Assembly (NCBI GenBank): GCA_036785705.1
Contig: JAWUZG010000056.1
Coordinates: 17,652,001-17,716,000 of the forward strand
Direction: 5' to 3'
DNA from: Acanthornis magna
Lineage: Eukaryota > Chordata > Aves > Passeriformes > Acanthizidae
DNA: 64,000 nt
Part shown: in pieces, positions 23,621 to 35,620 of the stretch
How the letters are laid out: each line of letters opens with the position of its first letter
Position numbering within the stretch: the first letter of the stretch is position 1
Notes under the pieces: model-generated
Told to the model about the DNA's origin: nothing
Seen by the model: only the letters and a program-made list of their open reading frames with translations
Databases searched by the model: none
Made by a program: the position numbers and the translations under genes

Positions 23621-25230
23621 CTTGGTTTGGACTTTGCAGAGTTGCACCCCACAACAAAAAAGACAGAACCTCCAGGCCCTGTGCCAGGCCCGTGCTGGAA
23701 GGTGGGAACTCACCTGCTCTGGCAGGAGGCTCTTCAGCTGTTTTTGCCACATCCATTCAGCATTTGGTCATTTTGCCACATCCAGACCATCAGTGTGAGC
23801 TGAATCTGGCTAGGTGCTAGCCCAGATTGCTGTCACTAGAAAAAATGGGATGTATTTTGGGTTTGCAGATGGGAACTTTACCAACTGTTTTTTTTGAACC
23901 TGAAGACTCCTGTACCCCAAATGTACAAAAATGGACCTGCAAAGCTCAGCTGTTGAGATCAGCAGCCAGCAGAGCTGCTTCTCCATGCAAAACTGACTGT
24001 CTCAAATGCTCTGTTGCTTTTTACCGGGTAGCAGATCTAAATTCTCCTCCTTTTTCATCCAAAAAAGGGTGGAAAACTGCACTAAGGCCCTGATGGGACT
24101 GGCCAAATTCACAGATTAAAGTCCCCTTGGATGGCCAGCATTTCCATCTACCCCATAAATACCTTCAGCAGGACTCAGTCCAAACCCACTATTTAGGAGT
24201 TTTTTGGTTTTTAAAAAAAAAGCAGCAAATTGTGGTGATTAATGTGGGCGTCACAAGGAAAGCAAAGGGTATAAAGGGCTCTTCATTTTTGACAGGTGCA
24301 TTGTGCATTCTGGGCTCCCAGCCAAGCACATTGTCATCAAATGTTAATCAAATCTGCAAATAATATACAAAGTATTAAATTGTGCTTATTCTTGGAGTAA
24401 TTTGAGACATAAATTTATCAAGCTGTGCTATACGTTCAGGTCCCTTAAAATGAAGAAAATCAGGACTGTGAGGCAGATAAAGAGATTGTGACAACAAAGG
24501 GCTTTCAGTGAGCCCTGGTTCAGGGGAATGAAGCATTTAAAACCTCTCAGGATTTTTATTCAGAAGTTGTTCTGATGTAAACAAGTAAATCCACAAGCAA
24601 AGAGAAGCAGGCTGTGATGAGAACATGTGAAATCTCTCTGCAGCTGCACACTTAAAATAGTAATTTCTCAGTTTTCTGCATGTGGCCGTGCCCTTCCTCA
24701 CCAGGGCTGAGGCTGCAGGTCCCAACCCCGGGCAGTGATTCTGCACCTGAGGAAAGCACGTGTGTTAGAATAAGAAACTCAGTTTCCAGGCTGGAGGACT
24801 TTGTGCAGCTGTGCTTTGTGTGCTTTTGGCTGCTCCCCCTGCCTCCTGCCAGGATCCTGGTGCAGTGTTGGGATGCTCCTAATCTTCCCTTTTGGAGCTC
24901 AGATCCGTGGTGTCTCCGATGTGTGTGTCTGAGGGAGGGTGTTAAGAAACTTACTGAATCTTCTGACTTTGGAAAACTCTGCTTTAATAAGTTAATTATT
25001 GTTTAACTGAAGTGTTCTTAATATGCAGTTAAGAAATAGTCACACATAGTGGGCAAATGACATGCAGAGGGTGAAGATGCTCTAGATCAGCCTGCCAGCC
25101 ACAGGAGGCCTTTCTTCCTGATCCAACCTCTGTGCTGCTCTTCCCAATCCTCCCAGCATAAGGATTTTCGATTGCATTTCCTTTTCCTGGCAGAATCCTT
25201 CCCAGTTTTTTGCTCTAAGCTTAGCCAGAA
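23621..25230. other. Non-genic single-copy stretch
   Basis: No gene or repeat recognised; short overlapping open frames without recognisable domains. Confidence 0.55.
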
Positions 25231-25426
25231 GGGATTTTCCTGGGGTGAGCTTCTTCCCACTGGTGCCAGTGGGATGGATGGGATTTTCCTGGGGTGAGCT
25301 TCTTCCCACTGGTGCCAGTGGGATGGTTGGGATTTTCCTGGAGTGAGCTCCTTCCCACTGGTGCCAGTGGGATGGATGGGATTTTCCTGGAGTGAGCTCC
25401 TTCCCACTGGTGCCAGTGGGATGGAT
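25231..25426. repeat. 49-bp minisatellite, 4 units, each with a hairpin
   Basis: Four units start at 25231, 25280, 25329 and 25378, each exactly 49 bp. Each begins GGGATTTTCCTGG and contains the inverted repeat CCCACTGGTGCCAGTGGG (8-bp arms, 2-nt loop). Units 1-2 share GGGGTGAGCTTC and units 3-4 share GGAGTGAGCTCC. The array therefore probably grew by duplication of two variants. Minus-strand open frames across it are by-products. Confidence 0.97.
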
Positions 25427-27961
25427 GGCTAAGAGTGGAACTGTGTGAGTGCAGGTGAGAAGCAAACTCTCACACAAAGCTCTGCAGCGAGGCCAGCAGC
25501 TCTCTGATGAGCCATTTGTTTTCTCTGGTGGGTTTTGGAGAGTGGAGTTGTCCTGCTTGTATCTGCAGAGGGAAATAAAGAGGGGCTGGCACAGCCCTGA
25601 GCCCTGATCCTGCCTCTGCTGGGCTGTGGCGTTTCCTCCCTCCCACCTTCCCCTGCCACGTGAAACACAGGGCAGCTCTCCCAGCCTTGTCTGCACTCAA
25701 GAATGTAATTGCTTTGCTGCCTATCCCCTTAGCAAAGCAGAAATACAGCAACCCAAACTCTTCCTCCTCAAGAATGTGCCTTGCCAATGGCCTTTGTCAG
25801 GGCCAGGTTGTTATCAGGGTAATGCCTGGTGTTTACTTTTCAGTGCCAGTAAATAAATCTCAGTCCTGCTTGACCCTTCGCTCTCTGGCCTCCCCCGAGC
25901 TGAAAACAAAAATGCTGTTCTGGATACAATCAACCAGTTCGGTTCAAGTCCTGCTTTTCAGGATCTCAGTCTGAAACTGGTGGTCTCTGAGTCTCTTAAT
26001 GCCATTAAAGCTCAGATTTCAAAGATGTGTGCCTTGGAGCTTTTGGGTTTGATTTAAAGATAAGCCACTCAAGCTATGTTGATCAAGGGAGTGTCTTTAT
26101 GTGAATTTTCCTTTTCAAATAAATCCAGGCCGAGATTTATCGGATCCTTCTAAAGGCATTTGTTACTGGAAGACATTCCTGCCTGCTTCCAGCTCGTCTT
26201 TTTTCTTCCTTTAAGGAAGGATCCTGAACTGGCCCTTTCCTTTCTCACAACACCAGCAGTCCTAACTGGATTTTAGGCAGTCCATAAAATGATGACATGT
26301 CCTCATGTGCTGGAGCTCAGTGTGATTTGTGAAGCCTCCGTGACCATGCCTCACTTTCCCATTCCTTTTTTTTATTTCATTAAAATTTATGAGAGTCTTT
26401 CCACATCCAGCAAAGCAGTGTGAATAGCCAGGGAGGTGAGACCTGGTGGGAATTAAAAGCTTCTCATCCACCAGCACAATGGGAATCAGTGGAGCTGTCT
26501 CACCAAAATGCCACAAGTGATGCTTGTCCTTCACCTGCAGGTATAAAGTGTCACCTCTGAGCACCTGCACATCACCCCTGACTGAGCTGGACTGAGCAGC
26601 ACCAGGGTTGAAAAATTCTGCAGGAATGACCTGAGCGTGTGAAATATCTCAGACATTTATTTTCACTTCTTTATGATATGTACTGCTTACATTTTCTAGT
26701 TATTTTGACTCTTCTCCACAAATTTCTACAAAATCAAATTCAGGCCTTTCATAATAGCAGCAGATTCTGTTAGTTTGGTAGAAATGGTGCTTATATGTAA
26801 ATATTTTAAAGACTCTCTTCATATCGTAAAATATATTCCAAATATAGGTGGTAATGTGGGCAGTGGAAAGAGTTCTGAAGAATTGCTGGAGCTGAGGGCA
26901 AAGGTGTTGCTGCTGTTGTCATATGGACAAAAAGATTTTTTTTCTTTTTCCTTGTTTTTGCACTTAGTTGGGTTTATGCTGCTGCTTTGCATTCTTTCAC
27001 GTTTTAAAGAATTCATAAATCCACGTAAGGGCAATTTCCTTTGCAGAGAGTTACAAGGGTTTTATATATTTGGTATTTAATAGTTACAAATTGGAAAACC
27101 AAACCCCACCTTACACTGTTTGCCCTCACTTTGCACCTTGGCTGGGAGAACTGGGCCCAAACCCAGGGATGGGCAGTCTGGGCTGAACTGGAGGCATTTC
27201 TGGGACAAGGGCTGCTGTCCCCATCAGTGATCCAAGGGCTCCTCTGCAGGGCTGGCATTTCTGGAGGGGCAGAGAGGTACGGTCTGGGTGTCCCCAGGAG
27301 GAGTCCCAGCTCCCCATTTCTCCTTTTCCCGTGCACTGGATCCCCAGGGTGGTTATCCTGACAGCTCCCACCCATCCCTGACCTTTTCTAGGAGAATGGA
27401 GCATATGAGATAAATTTTAGGTTAAAAACAGGAGAGCAAAAGCTGCAGCATCAGTCAGGAGCAAACCAAACCATCAGGGCCTCTTTGCTCTACAAATACT
27501 TTCAAAAGTCCAAACCCAAGCACCATTCCCTTCCTATTCCATGAAGTTTTCAGATGTCAACTCTGTTGATTAAAACGATCCCATTTGGTTTTATCCCTCC
27601 CTGCCTTCTGTGCTCACTTTGGTTTAGCTCTGCCCCTACAGAAGTCCTGACGATAGGAACCTCACCCAAAATCATTCCCTGCACTGGTAAGAAACCCATT
27701 TTAGCAGTTTGAATATTTGGAAGGAGCACAGCTTGCTAAGGGCAGCAGGAGCGTGGGGAGGGAGCAGCAGGCTCCGTTCAGAAGGAAGAGCAGCAGGCCT
27801 GGGTCCGGGGAGGCTGAGGCTGTGTGGCAGCAGCCCTGCAGATCTGTAAGCTGAGCAGCCACTGCAGAGCTCAGTGCAGCACCTTGGGGAGCCTGCAGAG
27901 AGTGCAGCACATGGCACTGAGTAGGACTGGGGTAGCACTGCCCCATCCCAGAGCTGTTCCT
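25427..27961. other. Non-genic single-copy stretch
   Basis: No gene recognised. Short open frames only; the longest that run in here (25082-25696 minus, 204 codons) are partly translations of the 49-bp array. Confidence 0.55.
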
Positions 27962-28378
27962 GCAGGGTGACACAGCCCTGCCAGGCCTTTCCACAGCAAA
28001 AACACATTTCTGAGCAGCAGGGATGCTTCTGCCTCCTCCTGTGTCTAATCCTTCCCCTATAGATACATCCTTCCCTATAGGTTAACCCCACATTAGTGTG
28101 TGGGTGAGTGAATCAGTGCCACCTGCCCCCCACAGTGTGTGCCATGTGTCCCCTGCCCCTGGCAGGTTTTGTTCCCGTTCCTCCCCACTCCCATGCCCCA
28201 TGACCAAAGGGTGAGCTCAGGTGGTCACTGGCAGCCTGTTCCCCAAAAAAAGCAGTGGCAGCACTTCTCTCCTTCCCTCCTCATCCCTCTGATTCCCAGA
28301 ACAAACCCCAAAGGCTCATTCATCCTTTTGGGTTTCATTTCTCTTTCCATCCAGTGCCACCAGGGCTGTGTTTCACCT
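27962..28378. repeat. Local duplication, copy 1 (417 bp)
   Basis: Text starting GCAGGGTGACAC is repeated almost exactly 417 bp further on. The last about 120 bp of this copy (from 28259) recurs a third time near 30.77 kb. Shared landmarks include TTAACCCCACATTAGTGTG and CAGCCTGTTCCCCAAAAA. High identity implies a recent event. No coding content is recognised. It could be a local segmental duplication or a lineage-specific dispersed repeat that I do not recognise. Confidence 0.9.
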
Positions 28379-28728
28379 GCAGGGTGACACTGCCCTGCCA
28401 GGCCTTTCCACAGCAAAAACACATTTCTGAGCAGCAGGGATGCTTCTGCCTCCTCCTGTGTCTAATCCTTCCCCTACAGATACATCCTTCCCTATAGGTT
28501 AACCCCACATTAGTGTGTGGGTTGGTGCACCAGAGCCCTTGCTGGTCCCTCATGCCCGTGTGGCGTGTGCCCATCAGGTGACAGTGACATGGGTCAGTGC
28601 CACCTGCCCCCCCCAGTGTGTGCCATGTGTCCCCTGCCCCTGGCAGGTTTTGTTCCCGTTCCTCCCCACTCCCATGGCCCAAGGGTGAGCTCAGGTGGTC
28701 ACTGGCAGCCTGTTCCCCAAAAAGAGCA
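28379..28728. repeat. Local duplication, copy 2 (350 bp)
   Basis: Near-identical to 27962-28252, but carries about 60 extra bases at roughly 28523-28590 that copy 1 lacks (an insertion here or a deletion there). The copy ends at the CCCCAAAAAGAGCA junction, after which similarity stops. Confidence 0.9.
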
Positions 28729-29551
28729 AGAAGAGTTTTGCTCTTAACCAGGCTTCTGACCAAATGGGAGGAAAGATGGAAATACCAAGAGAAAACTCCA
28801 GGATTCGTGACCTTTCAGTGGAAAATATGTTAAAAAGAAGCCATAAACACTTCATTTCTGTAGCAGCGGAGATGGTTTCAGGCTGTGCTTGTGGTAGCAC
28901 TGCGAAAGAGATTTTGGTTATAACCAAAAGGAGTTATAACCTTCAGCAAGGGGCACTGAAGTCAGACATTCCCAGAAGGAATCTCTTTTCCCTGAGCTCC
29001 TATCAGAAGGAATGGCTGCTGTGGGAGCTGGGGGAGCAGGGGATGGGGGAGCAGAGCATGGAGAGCAACGTGGGCAGTCGCCTTCTCCTGGGGCCAGGGA
29101 AGGACAGCGATACCTGGGGTGATAGAGACTTTCCCAGCCCTGAACCCCAGATAAACATCCAGCTTGATCTCATCCCCTTCTGTCTGCTTCCAGCCCCTAG
29201 ACCTTCGCCCAGCCCCAAATGAGATGCTGTTTTCTGGAATGGTATCTGATTTTGGTGGAAGATTTCTGAGCAATAGTGCAGCTACTTTTCATGGGAAGTC
29301 GTTCCAGTATGTCATTACCCTCACAGCTACAAGATTACATCTTAATACAAGGTCGAATATGTCTCGTTGCAAGTTCCAGTCATTAGATCTCATTAAGCAA
29401 GGTTGAAAAGTCCCTCACTATCAGATCCCTTTTTGAAGTTCCTCTGTGTAGTAATAAAATTGTCTCTTAATTTTTGGGAGACAGTCTTTGGAGAGAGACC
29501 TAAACATAGCACTGAGCATAATAAAATGAAGTTTAAATTGGCAGAGAAACC
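28729..29551. other. Non-genic single-copy stretch
   Basis: No gene recognised. An open frame of 175 codons at 28695-29222 starts inside the duplication and is not conserved-looking. The part at 29220-29400 is AT-moderate with few CpGs; nothing specific is seen. Confidence 0.5.
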
Positions 29552-29572
29552 AAAAAAAAAAAAAAAAAAAAA
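29552..29572. repeat. A21 homopolymer
   Basis: An uninterrupted run of 21 A, followed by a CA-rich stretch (CCACCAACCACCCAAACCC). The sequence before it is not recognisable as a retroposed transcript and no clear target-site duplication flanks it, so it is annotated as a simple repeat. Confidence 0.9.
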
Positions 29573-30766
29573 GCCAACAAACCACCAACCACCCAAACCC
29601 AACCCCGAAGCCCATCCCTTCCCTTCCCTCCAAGAACTTTAAGGAACTGAATTAAAAATGAAAGCTGGGAAATTTCAGGTTTGTGGTTGCACCCACCCAC
29701 CTGGGCTGTCTGTACTGCAGCTGCAGGAGATACCGAGAGGTCGCCCAAGAGGTGGGTTTTGAATTTACCAAATAAAGCTGCAGCTCTCTTATCTCACATG
29801 CCATGTGCCCTGAGTTATGGTGGGGAGAGCCTTGCCTTGGTTTGTGGGTTTCAGCTACATGGCTAATGTTAATTTAAAATAGATCTCTGTGGTTTCATAG
29901 TTCTCCATTTGCGGTGTGGTTATCTGAAAAACACAATTCTGTCTCTTCAGGAAGACAGGGAATGGGAAAACAAAGACTGTGCTGAAAATACTGTGCAGAA
30001 AGAGCTGCTGCCTTCAGACAGCTCCCAGAGCTCGAGGCTGGTTCTGGGATTTAATATTCCCCTCATCCCTCCCAACCAGAGCAGGGTCCTTCCCTCCAGC
30101 CCCCAACTGGACTCCAGCTCAGATAATTACCCTCTGCCCACTTAAGTTTCTTTCTGCAGTTTCAACTGAGTGTTATTTTTTGCTTCCTCCTTTGAAAAGA
30201 AACCCATCGTTAGCATAATTGGCACTGAGGTGGCAGCGGTGGTAGGGAGAGGGATCTGGGTATCTAGGAGAAGGTGTTATTTAATGTAATTAAGTGGAGC
30301 GTGGATCTGCTGCCTCCCTCTCTGGACGCAGCTCCCAGCTCAGAGCCGGGCTCTGCTCCTCGTTTAGAGCTGGTTCTTCAGGTACTGGAGGAGTTTTGCC
30401 CTGTGCAGGTCTGATCCTGTACTGTGCTAAGCAGCCTCGACTCTCACTGAAGGGGATGAGAGCAGAGGGAATTCAGCATCTCCCAAAGGAGGGATTTGAA
30501 TGGGACATGAGGTGAGGGGATGGTTTTGGGTTCAACGTTTGGTTCATGACTCTGGGGTTAAAGGCTTAAAATAATTCTGCTATGAGCAGGCTTAGAGTTG
30601 AGCTACCTTAGAGCTAAAAGTTGAAACCAAGCCTTCGAGCAGGGATCCAGGCCTGCATCAGAGCCTGGCCAAGGGCTGAGCACAAGTGGAAGATGGCTGG
30701 AATAACCCCTCAGTAACAGCCCCTGCACAGACCATAATTCCACATGGAGTCGTGCTGGACCAGCAG
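29573..30766. other. Non-genic single-copy stretch
   Basis: No gene or transposable element recognised; short open frames only. Confidence 0.55.
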
Positions 30767-30893
30767 CAGCACTTCTTTCCCTCCCTCCTTATCCCTCTGA
30801 TTCCCAGAATAAACCCCAAAGGCTCATTCATCCTTTTGGGTTTCATTTCTCTTTCCATCCAGTGCCACCAGGGCTGTGTTTCACCTGCAGGGT
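30767..30893. repeat. Local duplication, third partial copy (127 bp)
   Basis: Aligns without gaps, same orientation, to 28259-28385, from CAGCACTTCT to CACCTGCAGGGT. I see only a handful of C/T differences. It keeps only the 3' part of the 417-bp unit and lies 2.5 kb away. Confidence 0.93.
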
Positions 30894-31198
30894 TTCACTT
30901 GTGGCTGGATTTCACCAGCAGCAGAGTGAGCAGAGCGACAGAATCCTGCCAGGATTTATACAAACTATGCTAAATCTTCAGAAAGACTGTTTTAGTTTCC
31001 ATCATTTCCTCTTAATAACTCCAAGTGTCTGCTTTAGTCCAAGCCCCTGATTTACATCCGAGGCTGAGGGTGGCTGTTTATAACTGATGTGTCCATCTGG
31101 AATGACATTATTGCTACACCAGTGGAATGTCCCTCCTGATGAGCAGGCTCACCTAAAAGTGATATGAGCAACAACATTAACATCCTGACTCAAACAGT
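30894..31198. other. Non-genic single-copy stretch
   Basis: No gene or repeat seen between the duplication fragment and the 98-bp array. Confidence 0.5.
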
Positions 31199-31491
31199 GA
31201 GCTGAAAACTAGTGTTGATTGGATATTTTTGTAAATCTATGTGATTTCTACTAAACCCTGGTATTCCTAGCAGGATCTGCAGAGAAGGATCATCAGGAGC
31301 TGAAAACTAGTGTTTAATGGATATTTTTGTAAATCTATGTGATTTCTACTAAACCCTGGTACTGCTAGCAGGATCTGCAGAGAAGGATCATCAGGAGCTG
31401 AAAACTAGTGTTTAATGGATATTTTTGTAAATCTGTGTGATTTCTACTAAACCCTGGTACTGCTAGCAGGATGTGCAGAGAAGATCATCAG
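31199..31491. repeat. 98-bp tandem repeat, 3 units
   Basis: Units start at 31199, 31297 and 31395, each beginning GAGCTGAAAACTAGTG and ending AAGGATCATCAG; the third has one base deleted. Units 2 and 3 share GTGTTTAATGG and GGTACTGCTAGC against GTGTTGATTGG and GGTATTCCTAGC in unit 1. So unit 2 gave rise to unit 3, or the reverse, most recently. No open frame crosses it. Confidence 0.97.
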
Positions 31492-31887
31492 GAGATGCCA
31501 CCCACAGATCTGCATGGGGTGAGCAAACCCCAGAGGGGGAGGAGGTTCTGTTTTGATATCCAGCCAAGAGTTGCTCTAGAAACAAGGCTAATAACAGTCT
31601 GCTGGGGATGGGCTTTTACTTGTGATGTCTTTGGTTCTCCCTGGCATTTCATGCAGAACCAGGAAATGGAGAAAGGTGCATCCAACATCAAACAGCTTTC
31701 AAGTAGGCATTTTTGCCTAATATCCTAAGGAAATGAGTCTTGTGTGATCACACTGCCTCTGGGGGTGTATGTGTGTGTCTAATAGCTTTTGAATTCACTG
31801 GCCAATTCCAACCAGATTTAGCAAAAGGGTGAAGATCTCAGACAGGGATGTGTTCCTACAAGTTTGGGGGGAAAACAGGTGGCAGGG

Positions 31888-31904
31888 GAATGAATGAATG
31901 AATG
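31888..31904. repeat. GAAT tetranucleotide microsatellite
   Basis: About four perfect copies of GAAT. Short, so of little weight beyond marking possible length variation. Confidence 0.9.
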
Positions 31905-32924
31905 GGAGAGCCCCTGTTAGCACTTCACTGAGGGAGGAGGCCAAGCTCACCTGCCATCAAACATCAGAGATCCACAGGGGAAAGGAGGTGAAGAAAGATT
32001 GGGAGTCAGACAGTGGCAAACGAGCCTGTGTTAGCTTTGCCATCGTGGATGTGCTCTGTGATAATCCCGGATTTGATGAGCTGTATTTGCTGCTCTGTGC
32101 ATTTCCCAGGAGCTCTGTGGAGCTGGGTCACAGGATTCTCTTTCGGACAGCACCTCTGTGGGAAGATGCTGACTGCTTTGAGGGGCTAAAATCCTGTGGG
32201 GAGCCTACAAATGCCCAAATCCTAAGCTGGACGAGAATGGATTTCATGTGATATTCCCCAAAGAACCTTCTGGGACAGCAAAGTTGGTTATCCAAGGCTT
32301 TAAATAATATGATCAATCTTTAGTCCTTGCTTTGCTGCCTCCAGGGAGATGCAGCCCTTAATCACAGGAGAACATATGGCATTTTAAAGGGCCCAGAGGC
32401 TTTTTGAATTATGTTTATAGAGACCAAAGTCTTTGAGCACAAATGTTTGATTCTAATAATCTGTCTGGCAGTGTCGCTAATAAAGATTTATATGCAGAAT
32501 TTATCAGGGACGCCTAAGCTAATGCTCTTCCCATAGGGAAAATCCTCTGGAACAGAAATCTGCTGAGATAAAACAGAGGGGTACTTGCTGCTGGGATTTA
32601 CCATCCAACAGGAAAAGGTCCTAGGAATTGGTTATTATTTCCTGGGTGACCAGCTTTTGCAGTTTGTTCTGTAGATGGAGCCCAGCACCAGGTTCAGGCA
32701 TGTCCAAGGAAGAAAGGAAGGCTCAGAGGGTGCATTTGAAATATCAGGGAATGGGTAGGAAATATTCATATATTTCTTGGAAATACTCAGATATTTCCTG
32801 GTTGACTCTGCACCCTCTTAGAGCAGAGTTCCTTCACACAGGCTCAGCATGAAATAAAATCACATCATGATAAAATATCCCCATTCCCATTGTGTTTGGT
32901 CACATTGGGAAGAGCAGTTTCAGT

Positions 32925-33020
32925 CAATAGTGCAGTGGTTCAGCACTTTGGTTAAAGGGCTTTGGGCACCAAAGTGTAAAGCCCTGGGTTAAATATATAA
33001 GTGTTGGCAAAGTGACTGGC
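32925..33020 (+). mobile_element. Possible tRNA-derived SINE head (MIR-like), very decayed
   Basis: ATAGTGCAGTGGTTCAGCAC resembles the head of MIR-type SINEs (AGTGCAGTGGTTAAGAGCAC), and CCCTGGGTTAAAT further on resembles their B box (CTGGGTTCAAATCC). The spacing is disturbed by extra sequence and no core domain follows clearly. Could be chance. Confidence 0.3.
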
Positions 33021-33878
33021 AAATGGAGTTTGCAATTTTCTGGCTTAACTCATCCAGCTGCTCTCCTGAGAACTGCTTTAATGAGCTTCCCTGACTCACT
33101 GCCACAATGGGCAGATTTCAGACCCTGCCATTTCCTTAGAGGGAAAACATTTGCTGCAGAATATTAGATTGGGCCATTTTGATTCAACTTCCAGCAAGTC
33201 CTGTGCTGAAATCGCAGACGTGCTTCAGCTGGAGAGTTCACTTCCTCGAGCTCCTGTGGGTACACACGGGGACACATTGGGCTCCATTCATTGCTGTGGC
33301 AGCCACTTCTTCCTTTTTTCTTTTTTTTTTAATCAAATGAGAAGTTAAATACTGAAAATGATGGTTGTGACATAGTGGGTGGGATTCCCACAGGGAAAAT
33401 GCAGAAGGCAGGTTGTATTTCTCCTCAGTCCTAACAGATATGGCATTCACGCTTGTTAGTGTTTGAAAATTAGTACTGAGTAATGTCCGTGGGGCTGCAC
33501 AATCCACTGTCAGTTCGGTGGCTGCATGTGAGGAAGTTTTGCAAAGCTCTGAGCCTGTGGTCCCAAAGTTTCAACTGCAGAGCAGTTTGGCTTTGATATC
33601 CAAAACTCTTGGGTGCATAATTAATGCTCAGTATCTTTATATAGTCACATTTCTAGCAAAACAGTTAAATGCTAAGTGTGCACTGCAATTCTTGCTGGGA
33701 TTAAGTCATGATGTGCAAGACCTTGGAGCTGGCGCCTCGTTTCCTTTGGTAGCTCATTATGTCAGAATTGTCACATTTTATAATTACTGAGCCTTGGCAG
33801 GGTTAATTCACAGCACTGGAGAAAAGTCCTGCTCTATTGAGGTCGAAATTCAGGATTCACTCAATGAATGAGCTCTCA

Positions 33879-33967
33879 GGGAAGGTGTCCCTGCCTTGGT
33901 CAGGAGGGTGGAATGAGATGAGCTTTAAGGTCCCTTCCAGCCCAAACCCTTCTGTGATTCTATGATT
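33879..33967 (+). mobile_element. CR1 LINE 3' end, sense
   Basis: GGAAGGTGTCCCTGCC, then GAATGAGATGAGCTTTAAGG, TCCCTTCCAGCCCAAACC and the tail TTCTGTGATTCTATGATTTT. This is the canonical CR1 3' terminus, with the terminal 8-bp repeat largely intact. Only about 90 bp remain. Confidence 0.95.
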
Positions 33968-34599
33968 TTCCTTCACCCTGAAAAAAACTAACCAGGGTAA
34001 TAGCATCTGCCAGGGGATGCTTTTCACAATGATACTGCAATTGGCTGAGAAATAAAATAAGAAGCCTCAAAGGAAAAAATGCAAAGTTATCTCAGTTCTG
34101 CTCTCCACATTTGTAAAAAAATGCCATGACTGTTTTCTGTCGGATGTGTTGAACACGGATGGATGGGCAGTTTCCATCTATTGGCCCTTTTCTATTTCCA
34201 GCATTCAAATAATTCTAATAAGGCAGACAAATGCAAAAAAAGACAAGGAAAAATGAAAACTAGTCATAGGGAGATAGGAAGCGATGAAGTTGGCAGTTAG
34301 GTGTAATAGAAACAATGCCAGTTTTTATTAAATGCCTTTCCAATAAGAAAACTCTTCTTTGGGGTGTTTCAGCTATCTGTAATAGGCCAGAATAATCCCT
34401 CACCCTACAGACTCATTTGAAAAAAATTCCTACCTCTGTATAAAACAGTTTATTCCCGCTCCTCCAGGAAACAAGGGTGGAGCGTGCAGAAAAAGAACAT
34501 CTATAAATCACATCTTTGATGCCAGATGAATGAGATGTGAGCTATGAATCATGTGGAAGGATGAGCAGGCTCTGTCTTCCATTATCACAACTGACCAAC

Positions 34600-35070
34600 G
34601 TCTTTGTTTGCATTAACTGTTCTCATTCCATTAACGCATTTTAAATTAAAAAGTGCTACGTCTGAAAAGATCACACTTTGAGGTTTCTTTGAAATGCTTG
34701 TTATAACAGGCACTGGAGGAGGAACCCAAGGGCTGAGCATTTTGTGTTCAGGCATTGATGTCAGGAGGAAATTCAGTCTCTTGGGGTCTGGAGTATCCCT
34801 TGCTTGGGAATGAGTGGCTGAGGGAAGGGTAAAGTAAGTAAATACTTCATCTCTTTCATTTTTTCATACAGGCATGCTTGGAATCCCTCCTCATCAATAG
34901 AGGTTTTGCTGGATGCTGGCAATGGCCCTCGGGCAATGCACAAGATTAATAGGACTCCCTATCTAATTACAGCTTTACTGACGGATATTACTGAGGCCCC
35001 AGCAATGCAAGTTCCTTACAGTGCACTTTTCCCCCTGTCTAGAGCTCACTGAAAGAAAAAGAGGCAGAAA
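34600..35070. promoter_or_regulatory. Candidate conserved non-coding element
   Basis: Repeat-free, nearly free of long open frames, with homeodomain-type words at many places (CATTAACGCATTTTAAATTAA near 34610, AGATTAATAGG near 34943, TATCTAATTACAGC near 34959). The part 34870-35035 has the even-composition look of deeply conserved vertebrate non-coding elements. No conservation data are available here; the call is inference. Confidence 0.28.
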
Positions 35071-35572
35071 ATGAAGCACTGTAAGGTAACGAGGCCTGCC
35101 TCAAGTCCTGTATCTGCTGTAGGAGTCAGCATTTTGCTCCTGAAGCAGTGCACATTTAGAGGTGATTTGTTTTCAAGCAAACATCAGGTTTGTGTGAGAG
35201 CTGGATGGTTTGTAGGCTGGAGATACAATTAGGGAGGAACAAAAGGAGTTTTCTTTGGCAGTTTGTGCTAAATGGCAAATAACTCTTAACAGGTAATGCC
35301 CACTCAGGGATGTTCATAGGCAGAATTTCACCCCTTGCTTAGCTGGTGCTTTTCTTATTTTCCTTTAGAGTTCAGTAAAGACTTCAGGATTTAAACACAA
35401 ACCAAACATCCCCTAAATTTACCCCTAAACAAAACAGAACAGCCCCTTCCCCCTTTCAGATGTCAAAATTAGGGCTAGGAAAATGCCATCTCTCTTCAGA
35501 TTTGCAGCTGTGGCAGATTCTGGTGGTTCAAGCATGAGATTGAAAGGGATTTTGAGTTCTGAATCCAAAGGT

Positions 35573-35620
35573 GGAAATAGAAAAGAAGAAAATAGGAATA
35601 GAAATAGAAAATAGAATACA
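35573..35620. repeat. A-rich GAAATA-type low-complexity patch
   Basis: Imperfect repetition of GAAATAGAAA/GAAGAAAATAG words over about 48 bp. Confidence 0.7.

Larger units (their letters stand above)
31492..33878. other. Non-genic single-copy stretch with small repeats
   Basis: No gene recognised. It holds a short GT run (about 31766-31779), a GAAT tetranucleotide run (31888-31904, about four copies), a 21-bp direct repeat near 32758-32800 whose ends also form an inverted pair (AGGAAATAT/ATATTTCCT), and a doubtful SINE head at 32925. Segment 32460-32545 is AT-rich and CpG-retaining. Confidence 0.55.

Noticed and set aside
29552..29572. A21 as the tail of a processed pseudogene
   Set aside because: No recognisable coding or transcript-like body precedes it and no target-site duplication was found.
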